Shown: positions 9,112-18,694 of the stretch, one piece after another | Layout of the letters: each line of letters begins with the position of its first letter | Numbering within the stretch: position 1 is the first letter of the stretch | DNA from: CAYQCE01 sp964415885 | GTDB taxonomy: Bacteria > Zixibacteria > MSB-5A5 > JAABVY01 > JAHJOQ01 | Length of the DNA stretch: 64,000 nucleotides | Assembly: GCA_964415885.1 (NCBI GenBank) | Contig: CAYQCE010000006.1 | Span: 1 to 64,000, forward strand | Direction of reading: 5' to 3' | Notes under the pieces: generated by a model | The model's database searches: none | Seen by the model: only the letters and a program-made list of their open reading frames with translations | What the model was told of the DNA's origin: nothing | Program-made: the position numbers and the translations under genes

Positions 9112-10236
9112 TCAACAAATACACTGATCGTAGAGCTTCTGATACGATTCGATCATCTCGTGGATTCCGAATCTACTTCTTGCAGCCTCCTTCGCCTTCT
9201 CAGCCATAGTCCGGGCGCGGTCAACATCCGTTAACAGCTCGACAGCCCGCGATGCGAGCGCCTCAGGATCACGAATCGGGACTATGTAACCAGTGACTCC
9301 GTCCTTCACAATCTCCTCGGGACCGCCACTCGCGGTCACAAGGACCGGAACACCCGCACCCATCGCCTCGATCGTTGCTATGGATAACCCCTCCGTTACA
9401 GAGGAGAGCATAAAAAGGTCGAAACAGCGGATAAGCTCCGGGACATCCTCTCGGAAACCGAGAAACTGGAACCTGTCCGAAATTTCGAGTTCGTCGAGTT
9501 GTTCTACGAGTCTTACTTTTATCTTTTCCTTTTCATGCCCAACAACAAGAAAGCGGGCATTCGGAAGCACTTTCGCGATGCGAGCCGCCGCATCGATGAA
9601 ATACTCGTAGCCTTTGGCGGGCCTGAGATTTGCGACAATACCGACGATCCTGTCATCTGTGGAGTAACCCAGCGATTCCCGTTTCGTGTCTCGATCGAAC
9701 TCCGCGCTATAGTCGGACCAGTCGACGCCATTGTAGATACGTTCCGTCTTTTTCTGATCGAAACCCGCGGAGATAAGGTAGTTGTCCTTCAGATGATCTG
9801 AAACTGCGATCGCTCTGGAGGCGAGAAGCCGCACGAGCGCGAGCTTGGCACCGCCGGAGTCGGCAGGACCGGCGACCGAGTTGACATTGCCGTGATATGT
9901 CACTATACAGGGGATTCTCGACAGCCTGGCCGCCATCGCGCTGTAGGCATTTGCGTCCGGTAGATGCGAATGGACTAGATCGATTGAGCTGGCCTTGATA
10001 AGCCTGCGGAGATTCAGAATCAAGCCGAGATCGTAGCCACGAGTGGTCTTCAGCACAGTCGTTTGAATACCCCTGGCCTCGAGCTTCTCTCTCAACCATC
10101 CATCCCGGAACAGAGCAGCCCTCACAGAATACCGGCTTCGGTCGATCCCTGTCGCAAGTCTCAACACGACTGTCTCGGCTCCGCCGGTGCCCGAGGTCTC
10201 GCAGACAATCAGTATGTTCTTTTTGCCGGTCTTCAT
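9112..10236 (-). CDS. Glycosyltransferase family 4
   Basis: A 374-residue GT-B enzyme. The N-terminal loop is TSGTGGAETVVLRLA, the central motif is IYNGVDWSDY near residue 170, and the EX7E motif is EGLSIATIE near residue 285. GGPEEIVKDGVTG follows. It is the third GT4 of the locus. Together with the FemAB-like, aminotransferase and deacetylase genes it forms a block with gaps of 15, 1 and 4 nt, so these four are very likely co-transcribed. Donor sugar is unknown. Confidence 0.9.
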   Translation of the reverse strand: MKTGKKNILIVCETSGTGGAETVVLRLATGIDRSRYSVRAALFRDGWLREKLEARGIQTTVLKTTRGYDLGLILNLRRLIKASSIDLVHSHLPDANAYSAMAARLSRIPCIVTYHGNVNSVAGPADSGGAKLALVRLLASRAIAVSDHLKDNYLISAGFDQKKTERIYNGVDWSDYSAEFDRDTKRESLGYSTDDRIVGIVANLRPAKGYEYFIDAAARIAKVLPNARFLVVGHEKEKIKVRLVEQLDELEISDRFQFLGFREDVPELIRCFDLFMLSSVTEGLSIATIEAMGAGVPVLVTASGGPEEIVKDGVTGYIVPIRDPEALASRAVELLTDVDRARTMAEKAKEAARSRFGIHEMIESYQKLYDQCIC

Positions 10237-10333
10237 GGACTATGTTTTCTATCGCCGTTTCCTTGCATATATTAACAGACTGTAATCTACTTCGTCATCT
10301 CAATAATTGGAAAAATCCGCACAGAAAGGCGTA

Positions 10334-11773
10334 TCAATGGACCACTGCCGGCCTGATGTCATCCACACCCATCGCTGCTCGCTCTCTGGCGATGTGGTTA
10401 AGTGACAGGCTCAGCCCTATCAATAGGAAGAAATGCGGAAAATAGAGCACAGTAAGGAATGACCCGGCGACAGCGTAGCCGACGAGACTCGTATCTACCG
10501 CGTAACTCGCGTTGACAATCCAGGGGTTACTTCGGTTCTCATCGAAGTACAGCTCCCTCGCCTCTCGATTTCGCTTGTATATGATAATCATCACCCACAC
10601 GAGCACGGTAATACCGACTAATCCGGTTTCCGTGAACGCCTGCACGAACAGATTGTGCGCAGCAGTAGCCGCCAAACTCCCATGATCCGCATATCCGCTG
10701 CGAACATAATGATAGGCGAAATTGTTGATACCCACTCCTGTCAACGGATGAGTGGCGAGCATCTCCAGCCCGGCCATCCACTTCTCCAATCGATCTGAGG
10801 CGGTGGAATCCTGATTTGGGTCGACAGCAGAGGAGAATCTGCCCTTCATCACATCGGGTGCCGCCGCCCAGTACCCCATTGTGAAGAGTACTACGAGAAT
10901 TATTCCGAGCGCTTTTTTCGACGATCTCATCCAGACTACAAACACCATAGCGAACAGACCTACGGAGTTTCCACGGGCTCCGCTCATAATAATTGAAGCC
11001 ACTAACGAACCGGTTATGCCGAGACCAACGAGTTTCAGGAAGTTCTTCCTTGCCGCTTTGAACAGGTAGAAGGCGAACGGCACCGCAACGCACATCGCTA
11101 CCCCGAAGTCTCCGGCATTACCGAAGAATGCATTAGAGCCGCTTCCGAGGCCCTCCCGGATGAAAAAATCCCTGTTTGCGGTTGTCTCTACACCCATTAG
11201 CCAGCCGCGGATCTGGAATTGACTCATTTTGAGATTGAGCAGCAGGTAGATACCGACAGCACCGAGCCACTTGGGCAACGTATCGAGTAGATTTGCAATC
11301 AGAAACGCGGTCAACGCCCATTTGGCCAGATCTATCGCCCCCATCAACGCTGCATCCTGCAGGACCGCAAACAACCACGAGAGGAATCCGGCGACTACCC
11401 ACGCGAACAAAAGCAGAGTCGCACGGTCACTCAGTATTGCCTTGCCGCTCACGAATCTGCGATTGACCAGAAACGCCAGCAAGATGGAGACCATTAGTAT
11501 CTTGCCCACCTGAAGGACCTGGATCGACTCAAACATCTGCGTGAGGCTTGCATACTCGAACACTATGTATGCGTATATACCGAGAAACGGGAAATAGATC
11601 AGCAGTACGGCCATCACGACGAGAACGACGACCGCGGTCACGACTATCGGATCGAAGATTGCCAGTGAGGCTCCTGCAATTAGAGCGAACAGAGTCAGGG
11701 CCATTATCCCGATGAATTTCGGACTGATATATGTCCGTGACGGATCCGTATGTGAGGTCGTGCCGTAACCCAT
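10334..11773 (-). CDS. O-antigen ligase/polymerase family membrane protein
   Basis: A 479-residue polytopic protein with about ten to twelve hydrophobic helices. It has a Wzy_C-type periplasmic loop: HPLTGVGINNFAYHYV near residue 345 followed by AAHNLFVQAFTETGLVG near residue 375. The GVG-N and AHN...E-G motifs are diagnostic of the O-antigen ligase (WaaL/Wzy/PglL) superfamily. It either polymerises repeat units or transfers a glycan to an acceptor on the periplasmic side; sequence alone does not separate these. It stands alone with 97 and 152 bp on either side. Confidence 0.85.
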   Translation of the reverse strand: MGYGTTSHTDPSRTYISPKFIGIMALTLFALIAGASLAIFDPIVVTAVVVLVVMAVLLIYFPFLGIYAYIVFEYASLTQMFESIQVLQVGKILMVSILLAFLVNRRFVSGKAILSDRATLLLFAWVVAGFLSWLFAVLQDAALMGAIDLAKWALTAFLIANLLDTLPKWLGAVGIYLLLNLKMSQFQIRGWLMGVETTANRDFFIREGLGSGSNAFFGNAGDFGVAMCVAVPFAFYLFKAARKNFLKLVGLGITGSLVASIIMSGARGNSVGLFAMVFVVWMRSSKKALGIILVVLFTMGYWAAAPDVMKGRFSSAVDPNQDSTASDRLEKWMAGLEMLATHPLTGVGINNFAYHYVRSGYADHGSLAATAAHNLFVQAFTETGLVGITVLVWVMIIIYKRNREARELYFDENRSNPWIVNASYAVDTSLVGYAVAGSFLTVLYFPHFFLLIGLSLSLNHIARERAAMGVDDIRPAVVH

Positions 11774-11925
11774 CTACTGCAATCTCATTCTTCTGATCTG
11801 ATACGATCAAATACCTGAGTCAATTATACGGCTCAGAAACCGGATCGACCAGACCATTTCAAAAAAAAGCCACAATGCACATACCTAACGATCAACTTCG
11901 TTAAGCAATATGCAATAATGTATTC

Positions 11926-12978
11926 CTAATCATCGGCTATATAGTCGAGGGCAAGTTCTCTTCCGAGAATCCCCGCAGATTTCGTTGGCGGTAACGTCAC
12001 CCTTCTCAACCGGTACAGGTCAGATCGGGAATCGTTGTTCCCGAAACAGGCTGTTACGGCATAATCCAGGCCATGTCTCTCCAATATCGGACTGAATCTC
12101 GCGTAGTCCTCGAAATCAAGTCCGTACGGATAAGCAAAACCGGTCACCGGCTCGCCGATCCTCTCCTCCAGAATTCGCCTCGATTCAGCAATTTCACGTT
12201 CCGCGTTGTCCATATCGAGATGCTTCAGATTCGCGTGCGAACAGGTGTGCGCACCGAAACGTATGCCCTCTTTCGACATCTTTTTCGCTTGTGCCCATGT
12301 TATCGGGATCGCACCACTTGATCCCGGCTTATCAGCGACAGGAACACAATTGCGCAACTCGGACAACAACTCCCGAGCAACCGTATCCGAGCGATCCCTG
12401 AGATTCGGTTCTATTGTTCGAAGGAGCGCTTTCTTCTTGCTCACATCGTTCATCGCATCGTCAATCTCGGCCGCCATACCTGTACCGAGCATAGAATCGA
12501 TTGCGTTGAAGTCAGCATCAGACACGTCGCAGTTTCGGAACAGCTCCCTCAGTTCGATCCACCACATCGATTGCTTGCCATCTATCCAATCTGTCGGCAT
12601 ATAGATTGTGGCGGTCAGCCCAAGCTTTTTGAGCACCGGAAACGCGATGTCATAACATGACGAGAACCCATCATCGATCGTTATGGATGCCGTCGGCTCG
12701 AAGAGACGGCCGTCATCCCGGAAATCTCGGATGATATCCTCGAGAGCTCGCACCCTGAAATTACGCTTCAGAATCCGGAGTTGCGACTCGAATTCGGACT
12801 CGGTCGGTTTGCCCCGCTGAAACGGGTCAGTATCACTCGCCTCCTGCGATACGAAATCGTGATACATGAGAATGAGCAGACGTGGCTCATCGGCGCCTTT
12901 GGACTTTCGAATGAAACTGTAGTATCCGGCGTGGTACAGTAGACCAGCAACGGCCCTTTTCAGGAATCTCTCTCTCAC
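11926..12978 (-). CDS. Polysaccharide deacetylase (CE4/NodB family), second copy
   Basis: A 350-residue CE4 protein starting at GTG 12978. The metal motifs are TIDDGFSSC near residue 100 and AHTCSHANL near residue 243. The first motif differs from the paralogue at 5711 (TIDDG against TFDDG) but keeps both aspartates. The MYHDF strand is near residue 38. There is no evident signal peptide. It is 34 nt downstream of a CelD-like acyltransferase gene, probably in one transcript. Two deacetylases in one locus suggest that two amino sugars, or two stages, are de-N-acetylated. Confidence 0.87.
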   Translation of the reverse strand: MRERFLKRAVAGLLYHAGYYSFIRKSKGADEPRLLILMYHDFVSQEASDTDPFQRGKPTESEFESQLRILKRNFRVRALEDIIRDFRDDGRLFEPTASITIDDGFSSCYDIAFPVLKKLGLTATIYMPTDWIDGKQSMWWIELRELFRNCDVSDADFNAIDSMLGTGMAAEIDDAMNDVSKKKALLRTIEPNLRDRSDTVARELLSELRNCVPVADKPGSSGAIPITWAQAKKMSKEGIRFGAHTCSHANLKHLDMDNAEREIAESRRILEERIGEPVTGFAYPYGLDFEDYARFSPILERHGLDYAVTACFGNNDSRSDLYRLRRVTLPPTKSAGILGRELALDYIADD

Positions 12979-13012
12979 GAACTAAAGCGCCCTCTATTCG
13001 ACATGGAATCTG

Positions 13013-14173
13013 TCAGCCACCTATTGCTTCCTTGATCGTTCCGGACATTCTCCCCAGCACGGATCGAATAAACTCCTTGAAAAAGAACTTGCTGAACTTG
13101 ATTGCCAGAGCCACGAATGAGGCGAATCTGCGGTTGTGGAATGTGGAATTCAGATTTCGGCGGTCAGTATCGGTCCAGTAGAACTTGTACTCCTCGTCTC
13201 CACGGAGAAAGTCCAGCTCCGTAACTCCATCCTCTATCAGTCTCCTGATGTAGCGGTAGATCAAAGCTCTCCCAATGCTCGCCCCCTTGATATCGCTCCT
13301 TCTTACAGCGATAATATACCCATAGACCTTCCCACGAAACACAAAACTGTATGTCGAGCCGACATGTTCTCCATCGTGCTTGAGCGTACACGCGGAGAGC
13401 ATTCCTTTCTCGAAAAGACGCTCGGCAATCCGCAGATGAAATTCTCTGAATCGTGCTCTCCTGAATCCGGTCTTCTTCTTATCGCTGTACCAGATATCAT
13501 TGTGGATATCCATCATTCCCTGCATGGCAACAGGGAGGTCATCCCGATTGTCTACGCACTTGAACTCGATATCTCCAGCTTCCAGCAGGACTTTCTCTGA
13601 TCTCCTCACATTTCGCCGATTGCGGGCATCCATCGATTCGACAAACGCAGCCCAGCTATTGGGAAGGCTCAGATACGGGCAAATTCGGTAGCCTTCGATC
13701 TCGACCTTCAAACACCTGTGATCAGAATCGGCGAGATTGTGGAAAGTGTTGGCGGTCTTCGAATCGATGGAGACGCTGTGATACTCCAGCTTGTCCCACA
13801 GCTTCCGGTGCTCACCAAATAACGCATTCCACATGGCTTCGGCGATCATTGAGGAGTTCTTCCGGCGTATGATGAAATCAAGATGATCCGGACACACCTC
13901 GATGCTGCCGATAAACTTGAGTATACGCCATGGAAATACCCCGGCAGTAGTCTGTCGATCGAGCCAAAGCGGAGCCAACCCGACGAGCTTCTCATTCTTG
14001 AATGCGGCGAGGCAAAAGAGCTGATTCTCCTTCGAGTATGCTTCGATCCACGTTGATATCCAATCCCACGTGAGAAATACATTCGCACCCTCGAACTGAT
14101 CAAGCAGCCAGTCCCAGTCACCTTCCAATTCACGGAGCTCGGTGTAAGTTCTAATCAGCTTTACCTGAATCAA
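13013..14173 (-). CDS. CelD/BcsL-like GNAT acyltransferase
   Basis: A 386-residue protein of the family annotated as acetyltransferase involved in cellulose biosynthesis (CelD/BcsL), related to FemAB. It has VFLTWDWISTWIEAY near residue 35, MDARNRRNVRRSEK near residue 185, and the C-terminal FLRGDEEYKFYWTDTDRRN block near residue 320 that is typical of the group. The start read here is TTG at 14173; an internal start cannot be excluded. It is the first gene of the minus-strand part of the glycan locus. It is paralogous to the divergent gene at 14385. Acyl donor and acceptor are unknown. Confidence 0.78.
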   Translation of the reverse strand: MIQVKLIRTYTELRELEGDWDWLLDQFEGANVFLTWDWISTWIEAYSKENQLFCLAAFKNEKLVGLAPLWLDRQTTAGVFPWRILKFIGSIEVCPDHLDFIIRRKNSSMIAEAMWNALFGEHRKLWDKLEYHSVSIDSKTANTFHNLADSDHRCLKVEIEGYRICPYLSLPNSWAAFVESMDARNRRNVRRSEKVLLEAGDIEFKCVDNRDDLPVAMQGMMDIHNDIWYSDKKKTGFRRARFREFHLRIAERLFEKGMLSACTLKHDGEHVGSTYSFVFRGKVYGYIIAVRRSDIKGASIGRALIYRYIRRLIEDGVTELDFLRGDEEYKFYWTDTDRRNLNSTFHNRRFASFVALAIKFSKFFFKEFIRSVLGRMSGTIKEAIGG

Positions 14174-14384
14174 GACCAGATTCCACTTCGAATTCTACGT
14201 TCAGAATAGATTTCCGCAGCCACCGCCAGTACTTAACTATTGACAAACCTTAAAGCAGAGCTATCCGATGCTAAAAAGTCTGAAACTTCTTAATATAAAA
14301 TCGGTTGCAAACTGAAATCATATAGTATCTTTAGATATATAGTACATTCGTGAGCCGCAGTCTCCAATATTTTCGCAAGCGAAT

Positions 14385-15515
14385 ATGATAAAGATATTTC
14401 ACATACAGAACGCAAAACAGTTTGAGCCCATTTCAGAAGCCTGGAACGACCTCTTCGAGAGGTCAGGCTGCGTCACTCCCTCACTAACAAGCGCACACAT
14501 CTTCGCGTTCCTGAAGCATCGGATTCCCCCGGAACATCAACCGGCAGTTATACTTGCGGAAGAGAACGGGCGTTTGGCAGGCGGCATTCCACTGCTGACG
14601 ACAAAGAATCGCTTTCTCCCCGCTCATTCACTGTTTCGCACGTTCTCTGATCTGGAAACGTATTCCGCGGGTTTCCTCGCGGCCCCGGAAGCAGATGGAG
14701 TGCTCTTTCGCAAGATTGTGGAATACCTCGGAAACCTGACTCCTCGATGGTTCTCCCTGTCGCTAACGCGAATCCCCGAGCATTCAGATTCGATACGCGC
14801 CCTGTCGGAGCTGGATCTGATTCAAACTCATACCGACTTCGATGGCTACGGCTCATATGCACAGGTTCCGGATGATGCCGATGACTTCGTGGCTTCGCTG
14901 TCATCCAATTTCCGCAAGAATCTCAGGAAGCAAAGCAGGAGACTCGACAACTTGACCGACGTGGAATACCGTTTCGTCGAATCTCAGAATGCCAGTGATG
15001 CCTGCCTGAAGGACTTCCTCGCACTGGAGGCATCCGGCTGGAAGGGCGAGAAGCAGACCGCGATCGCGTGTTCGAAGCGTGACACCGAGTTCTACCGCGA
15101 TCTTACCACTCGTCTCGCCCAAACAGGCCTTCTCGAGTGGCATTTTCTGAGAGCCGAGGGGAAAACAATCGCCGGGCATCTCGCGATCCGAACCGGGCGC
15201 ATCATGACACTCTCAAAGATAGCGTATGACGAGAAATACTCGAGATGCTCACCGGGGAACATGCTGTTTTTGAAGATGCTCGAGCGTGAAATTGAGCAGA
15301 AGTCGAGTGATCAGATCAATTGCCTGACCGATATGAGCTGGCACAGCAACTGGAGAATGTCACAGCGCAGATATTACAATATCACGTCATTTCGGGGGAA
15401 GCTCATACCAATGCTTGTTGGATATATACCGGCGAAGGCTGTAGACAGAATGCGACAGAGTTCGATTCTAAGAAAAGCCGCTCGCGCTATAAAAACTCGG
15501 CTTCGAAGGGGCTAA
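14385..15515 (+). CDS. CelD/BcsL-like GNAT acyltransferase, second copy
   Basis: A 376-residue protein of the same family as the gene at 13013. It has SSNFRKNLRKQSRRLDN near residue 175, FLRAEGKTIAGHLAIR near residue 255, and MSWHSNWRMSQRRYYN near residue 320. The last motif replaces the FLRGDE.YK.W motif of its neighbour. The 211 bp between the two divergent genes is strongly AT-rich (14260-14350) and contains TTGACA at 14240-14245, so promoters are likely there, though I see no well-matched -10. It converges with the FN3 gene and overlaps it by 4 nt. Confidence 0.75.
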   Translation: MIKIFHIQNAKQFEPISEAWNDLFERSGCVTPSLTSAHIFAFLKHRIPPEHQPAVILAEENGRLAGGIPLLTTKNRFLPAHSLFRTFSDLETYSAGFLAAPEADGVLFRKIVEYLGNLTPRWFSLSLTRIPEHSDSIRALSELDLIQTHTDFDGYGSYAQVPDDADDFVASLSSNFRKNLRKQSRRLDNLTDVEYRFVESQNASDACLKDFLALEASGWKGEKQTAIACSKRDTEFYRDLTTRLAQTGLLEWHFLRAEGKTIAGHLAIRTGRIMTLSKIAYDEKYSRCSPGNMLFLKMLEREIEQKSSDQINCLTDMSWHSNWRMSQRRYYNITSFRGKLIPMLVGYIPAKAVDRMRQSSILRKAARAIKTRLRRG

Positions 15516-16768
15516 CGTATCATGGACAGCTTGCCACGTATGTCAGAGTCCGCGATATACCAGAGATAGACGCCGGACGATACCCGTCTGCCAGCCTCGT
15601 TCGTGCCATCCCACTGGATAAACTCACCCGAGTCAGTCCTCCACTCACGGACCTTCTCACCGGAAACTGTGGTCAAAACCAGCACCGAGTTCTCCGGCAA
15701 CTCCGTGAAAGTGACATGACTCGCCTCATTGAGGCGGAACGGGCTCGGGTAAACGTGCGTTTTGGGCGGCTCGACGCTGAACTTGAAAGTCTTCGAGTAC
15801 TCGTCGGAATTCAGCGATACGCGCCAGAAATAATCGCTCACATCCGAAAGCCTGGTATCAACGCGCCACGACGCCGACCCGTCAGTACTTTCTGCAATGT
15901 CATCCGACTTGGCGACTATCGTAGCCGGTAGGAAAAGCGAATCGGTGGAAACGAAGAACCTGTAAGTATTGTCGTCATCGCGTGCCGCATTGAATATGCT
16001 TAAGTTCGGTCTTGAAGAGGCATAGACCGTGTCATCCGATGCCGAAATATCCTGCGCGCTCACAATGAAACTCTCGGTCGTAAAATGCCATACAACGCTC
16101 CACTCGCCCGACCCGCAACCATTGATGCTGCGGACTCTCCAGAAAAACGTGGTCTCAAGATCGAGGCCGGTGACCGTGTAGTACGAGTTCGATCCGGTCG
16201 ACTGTATCTCCGGGCTCGAGAAATTCGAGTTTTCGTCGAGCTGAACCTCGTATTGAGTCGCGCCGTTCACGTTGTTCCAGTCGAGAACCAGCGGCTGATG
16301 GAGATCGGTCAGACCGTTCGACGGTCCGACGAGCGTAGGAGCCGATGGCGGATCGCAAACAAATATGATATTCGAGAGCCCCGACCAGTTCGGGACCTCA
16401 TCGCTCGCTTTGACACCAAAATAATAGGTGGTCGTCTCAAGAGTCAGCCCATAGATAGTGACACTGTCAAGTTGTCCCGGCGCGCTCGGAGTTGGTTCGC
16501 CGCTTACCTGTGTCGCGAGATGCCAATTGCCGTCATTTATTGGTGACGTCGAATACCGCACATCGTACGTAGATGCCATACCAACGGCACCGTCGTCACC
16601 GGGCGCAGTCCAAACCAGCGTGACGTATGTGGCGGAATCGGTACCGGCTAACTGGAGCTCAGCGGATGCCTCTGTCGCCATCATGAATGTGATAATGACT
16701 GCAGTCAGATATATGAAGAAACGAACCAGGCGCCCGTTCGATCTTAATCTTGTAATCGCGCTCTCCAC
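15512..16768 (-). CDS. Secreted FN3 protein with FlgD-like C-terminal sorting-type tail
   Basis: I start this at GTG 16768, because GGAGG lies eight bases before it. A longer reading to 16834 has no ribosome site. The 418-residue product has a signal/TM segment ending in ATEASAEL, then a fibronectin-III domain containing WTAPGDDG and ASDEVPNWSGLSN. A second FN3-like domain (about 145-240) and a third beta domain follow. The last 80 residues, from VYPSPFRLNEASHVTF to GVYLWYIADSD, resemble the FlgD Ig-like/type-A C-terminal domain of secreted FCB-group proteins. It is probably cell-surface or secreted. Function is unknown. It is a paralogue of the gene at 17108. Confidence 0.75.
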   Translation of the reverse strand: MESAITRLRSNGRLVRFFIYLTAVIITFMMATEASAELQLAGTDSATYVTLVWTAPGDDGAVGMASTYDVRYSTSPINDGNWHLATQVSGEPTPSAPGQLDSVTIYGLTLETTTYYFGVKASDEVPNWSGLSNIIFVCDPPSAPTLVGPSNGLTDLHQPLVLDWNNVNGATQYEVQLDENSNFSSPEIQSTGSNSYYTVTGLDLETTFFWRVRSINGCGSGEWSVVWHFTTESFIVSAQDISASDDTVYASSRPNLSIFNAARDDDNTYRFFVSTDSLFLPATIVAKSDDIAESTDGSASWRVDTRLSDVSDYFWRVSLNSDEYSKTFKFSVEPPKTHVYPSPFRLNEASHVTFTELPENSVLVLTTVSGEKVREWRTDSGEFIQWDGTNEAGRRVSSGVYLWYIADSDIRGKLSMIR

Positions 16769-16944
16769 CTCGCTAACCTCCGGTGTTAAATGAACGAATT
16801 TCCGCCGTTCGACAGGTAGAGCCGTCATTCGCATCCATGCAAAGCCGGGAATTGAATCTCAGCCTTCATTGTGTCGGCTGAGTCCGTCAAAGTCAACAAA
16901 ATTCCCTCAAATCCGCAAATATCCCGCATCCGTGCCTGTCAACA

Positions 16945-16966
16945 GCCCGGTCCGTTTCGACCGGGC
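16945..16966 (-). terminator. Possible terminator hairpin after the second FN3 gene
   Basis: Perfect 8-bp stem GCCCGGTC/GACCGGGC with a 6-nt loop, lying 140 bp past the stop of the minus-strand FN3 gene at 17108. The minus-strand sequence after the stem (TGTTGAC) is not a good U-tract, so this may be only partly effective. The rest of 16769-17107 holds no convincing gene. Confidence 0.4.
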
Positions 16967-17107
16967 CGTTTCTACCTGTTACACATCTGTTCCATTCATA
17001 GAATCGGCAATCTCGACGACCAAGTTTAGGATTGGCCTCCTTTAGTGCTGTTGAACAGATTCTGGTCAATCTCCGCACATCTTCCTGTAAGATCCAAGCG
17101 CTTCTGA

Positions 17108-18250
17108 CTACTCAGCCGCCAGGTCGCTGATAGCTACCGGAGCGGTTTCATCCGGCGTGGTCGTATTCACTACGTTCGAGACATCGGACCAGTTTGGCAC
17201 CTCATCCGCAACCTTGATGGCGAAATAGTACGTAACCTCCTGCGAGAGATCGGTTATGGTGCATGTTTCCTCTGTTCCGGGAGCATTTGGCGTGTGGTCG
17301 TGCCCGCATGGCGTAGCGCTGGCGAAATTCGATGCGTTGATCGGCGACGTCGAGTAGCGCAGGTCGTACTGGCTCGCAGTACCCGAACTGCCATCATCAC
17401 CCGTGGCGGTCCACGTAAGCGTCACGCTGTTTGCCGTGGCTCCGTCGACCTGCAGATCGGCAACGGCATCAGGCGGCGTCTGTTCCGGATTGGTCGTGCC
17501 GTTGGCGATATTGGATATGGCCGACCAGTTCGGGACCTCATCCGCCGTCTTGATTGCAAAATAGTGCGTCGTATTTTCGCTCAGTCCTGTAACAGTGAAA
17601 CTCTCCTCCGTACCGGCAGCGCTTGGGTTCGGCTCGCCCGACACCTGGGAAGCGCTCGCAAAATTCGACGCGTTGATCGGTGACGTCGAGTAACGAATAT
17701 CGTACTGCGATGCCGTTCCTGTTGTGCCGTCATCACCCGGCGCGGTCCATGTGAGAGTGGCAGAAGTATTCGTCACGCCCTCGACCGTCAGGTTCGCGAC
17801 CGCAGCAGGAGCAACGTCCTCCGGGTCGGTCGCGGCAGTTACGACGTTCGACAATCCCGACCAATTAGGTACCTCGTCTGCGGCCTTGATCGCAATGTAA
17901 TACGTCGTGTTTTCGGCGAGTCCGGTGACCGTGAATGTTTCGCTCGATCCGGCGGGCTGGGGTGCCGGTAGGCCTGCCACCTGTGTTGCAGCATCGAAAT
18001 TCTCCTCGGTTATCGGTGAAGTAGAGTATCGCATATCATACTGGCTCGCGCTTCCAGTCGCTCCGTCGTCACCCGGAGCGGTCCAGCTCAGGGTCACCGA
18101 GTTCGAACTCTGACCGTCGAGCTGAAGCTCCGCGCTCGCCTCTGTAACGAGCAATCCCTGAAGCACCAGGATCAATACAACTACAGCCCGAATCCGTGGG
18201 CGGTCTGCGATCCACCTGTTGACATCTCGGAAGGTGCGTCCGATCCGCAT
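17108..18250 (-). CDS. Secreted protein of three tandem FN3 repeats, C-terminus apparently cut short
   Basis: A 380-residue protein starting ATG 18250 with GGAG seven bases upstream. It has an N-terminal signal/TM segment (IRAVVVLILVLQGLLVTEASA) and three near-identical repeats of about 97 residues. Each carries WTAPGDDG or WTATGDDG, a YDxRYSTSPI strand and a (A/T)ADEVPNWS motif. The protein stops at DETAPVAISDLAAE, which is the beginning of a fourth repeat linker. It has no sorting-type tail, unlike its neighbour at 15512. No continuation of the frame is seen beyond the TAG. Either the array was cut by a mutation or the short form is functional. The repeats are probably protein- or carbohydrate-interaction modules outside the cell. 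Confidence 0.72.
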   Translation of the reverse strand: MRIGRTFRDVNRWIADRPRIRAVVVLILVLQGLLVTEASAELQLDGQSSNSVTLSWTAPGDDGATGSASQYDMRYSTSPITEENFDAATQVAGLPAPQPAGSSETFTVTGLAENTTYYIAIKAADEVPNWSGLSNVVTAATDPEDVAPAAVANLTVEGVTNTSATLTWTAPGDDGTTGTASQYDIRYSTSPINASNFASASQVSGEPNPSAAGTEESFTVTGLSENTTHYFAIKTADEVPNWSAISNIANGTTNPEQTPPDAVADLQVDGATANSVTLTWTATGDDGSSGTASQYDLRYSTSPINASNFASATPCGHDHTPNAPGTEETCTITDLSQEVTYYFAIKVADEVPNWSDVSNVVNTTTPDETAPVAISDLAAE

Positions 18251-18694
18251 GTTACATCTCCGTTGTTAAAGGTGCGAAAAGTTCTCCCGCAGTCTATCCG
18301 TTCTGCAAATGCAATGCCCGGTCGCAAGGCATCCTGTATGTCGTTAGCAGACCGCGCGTTGCGCGAGGAGAGTTTCGATCTGAAAGCACCGTTCCAACCC
18401 GCAACACTGTTCAATTCCTGGAATTTGAACCCGCTCTGAACAGCAAATCCGGCATGATCCAAGAGGAAATCCGCATGGCAGATATCGAACATCTGCTCGA
18501 TATCCGTCTGGATCGATCCATATTTTGAGCGGCGTACACGGCCCCATAGGGTGAGCTTATGAAGATACCCCTTGGAGTCTCACCGTCCATCCCTCATAAT
18601 AGAAACGACCGATATGGCTGTGTACATTTGAGTCCCCGTTTGAGCTTTTGTAAAAAAATGTTTAGCAACCGCTTTTTCTTCGGATGAGGTGACA
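18251..18694. other. Intergenic region between divergent FN3 gene and trmO
   Basis: About 440 bp with no supported gene. It contains a short GC palindrome GCGCGTTGCGC near 18354 and an imperfect inverted repeat around TTCAATTCCTGGAATTTGAA at 18410-18429. I tested it by eye for a cyclic-di-GMP riboswitch and did not find one. Promoters for both flanking genes should lie here. Confidence 0.4.

Noticed and set aside
18251..18690. Cyclic-di-GMP riboswitch upstream of the FN3 gene
   Set aside because: Some words looked similar to the class I motif, but the paired regions and the conserved core could not be matched.
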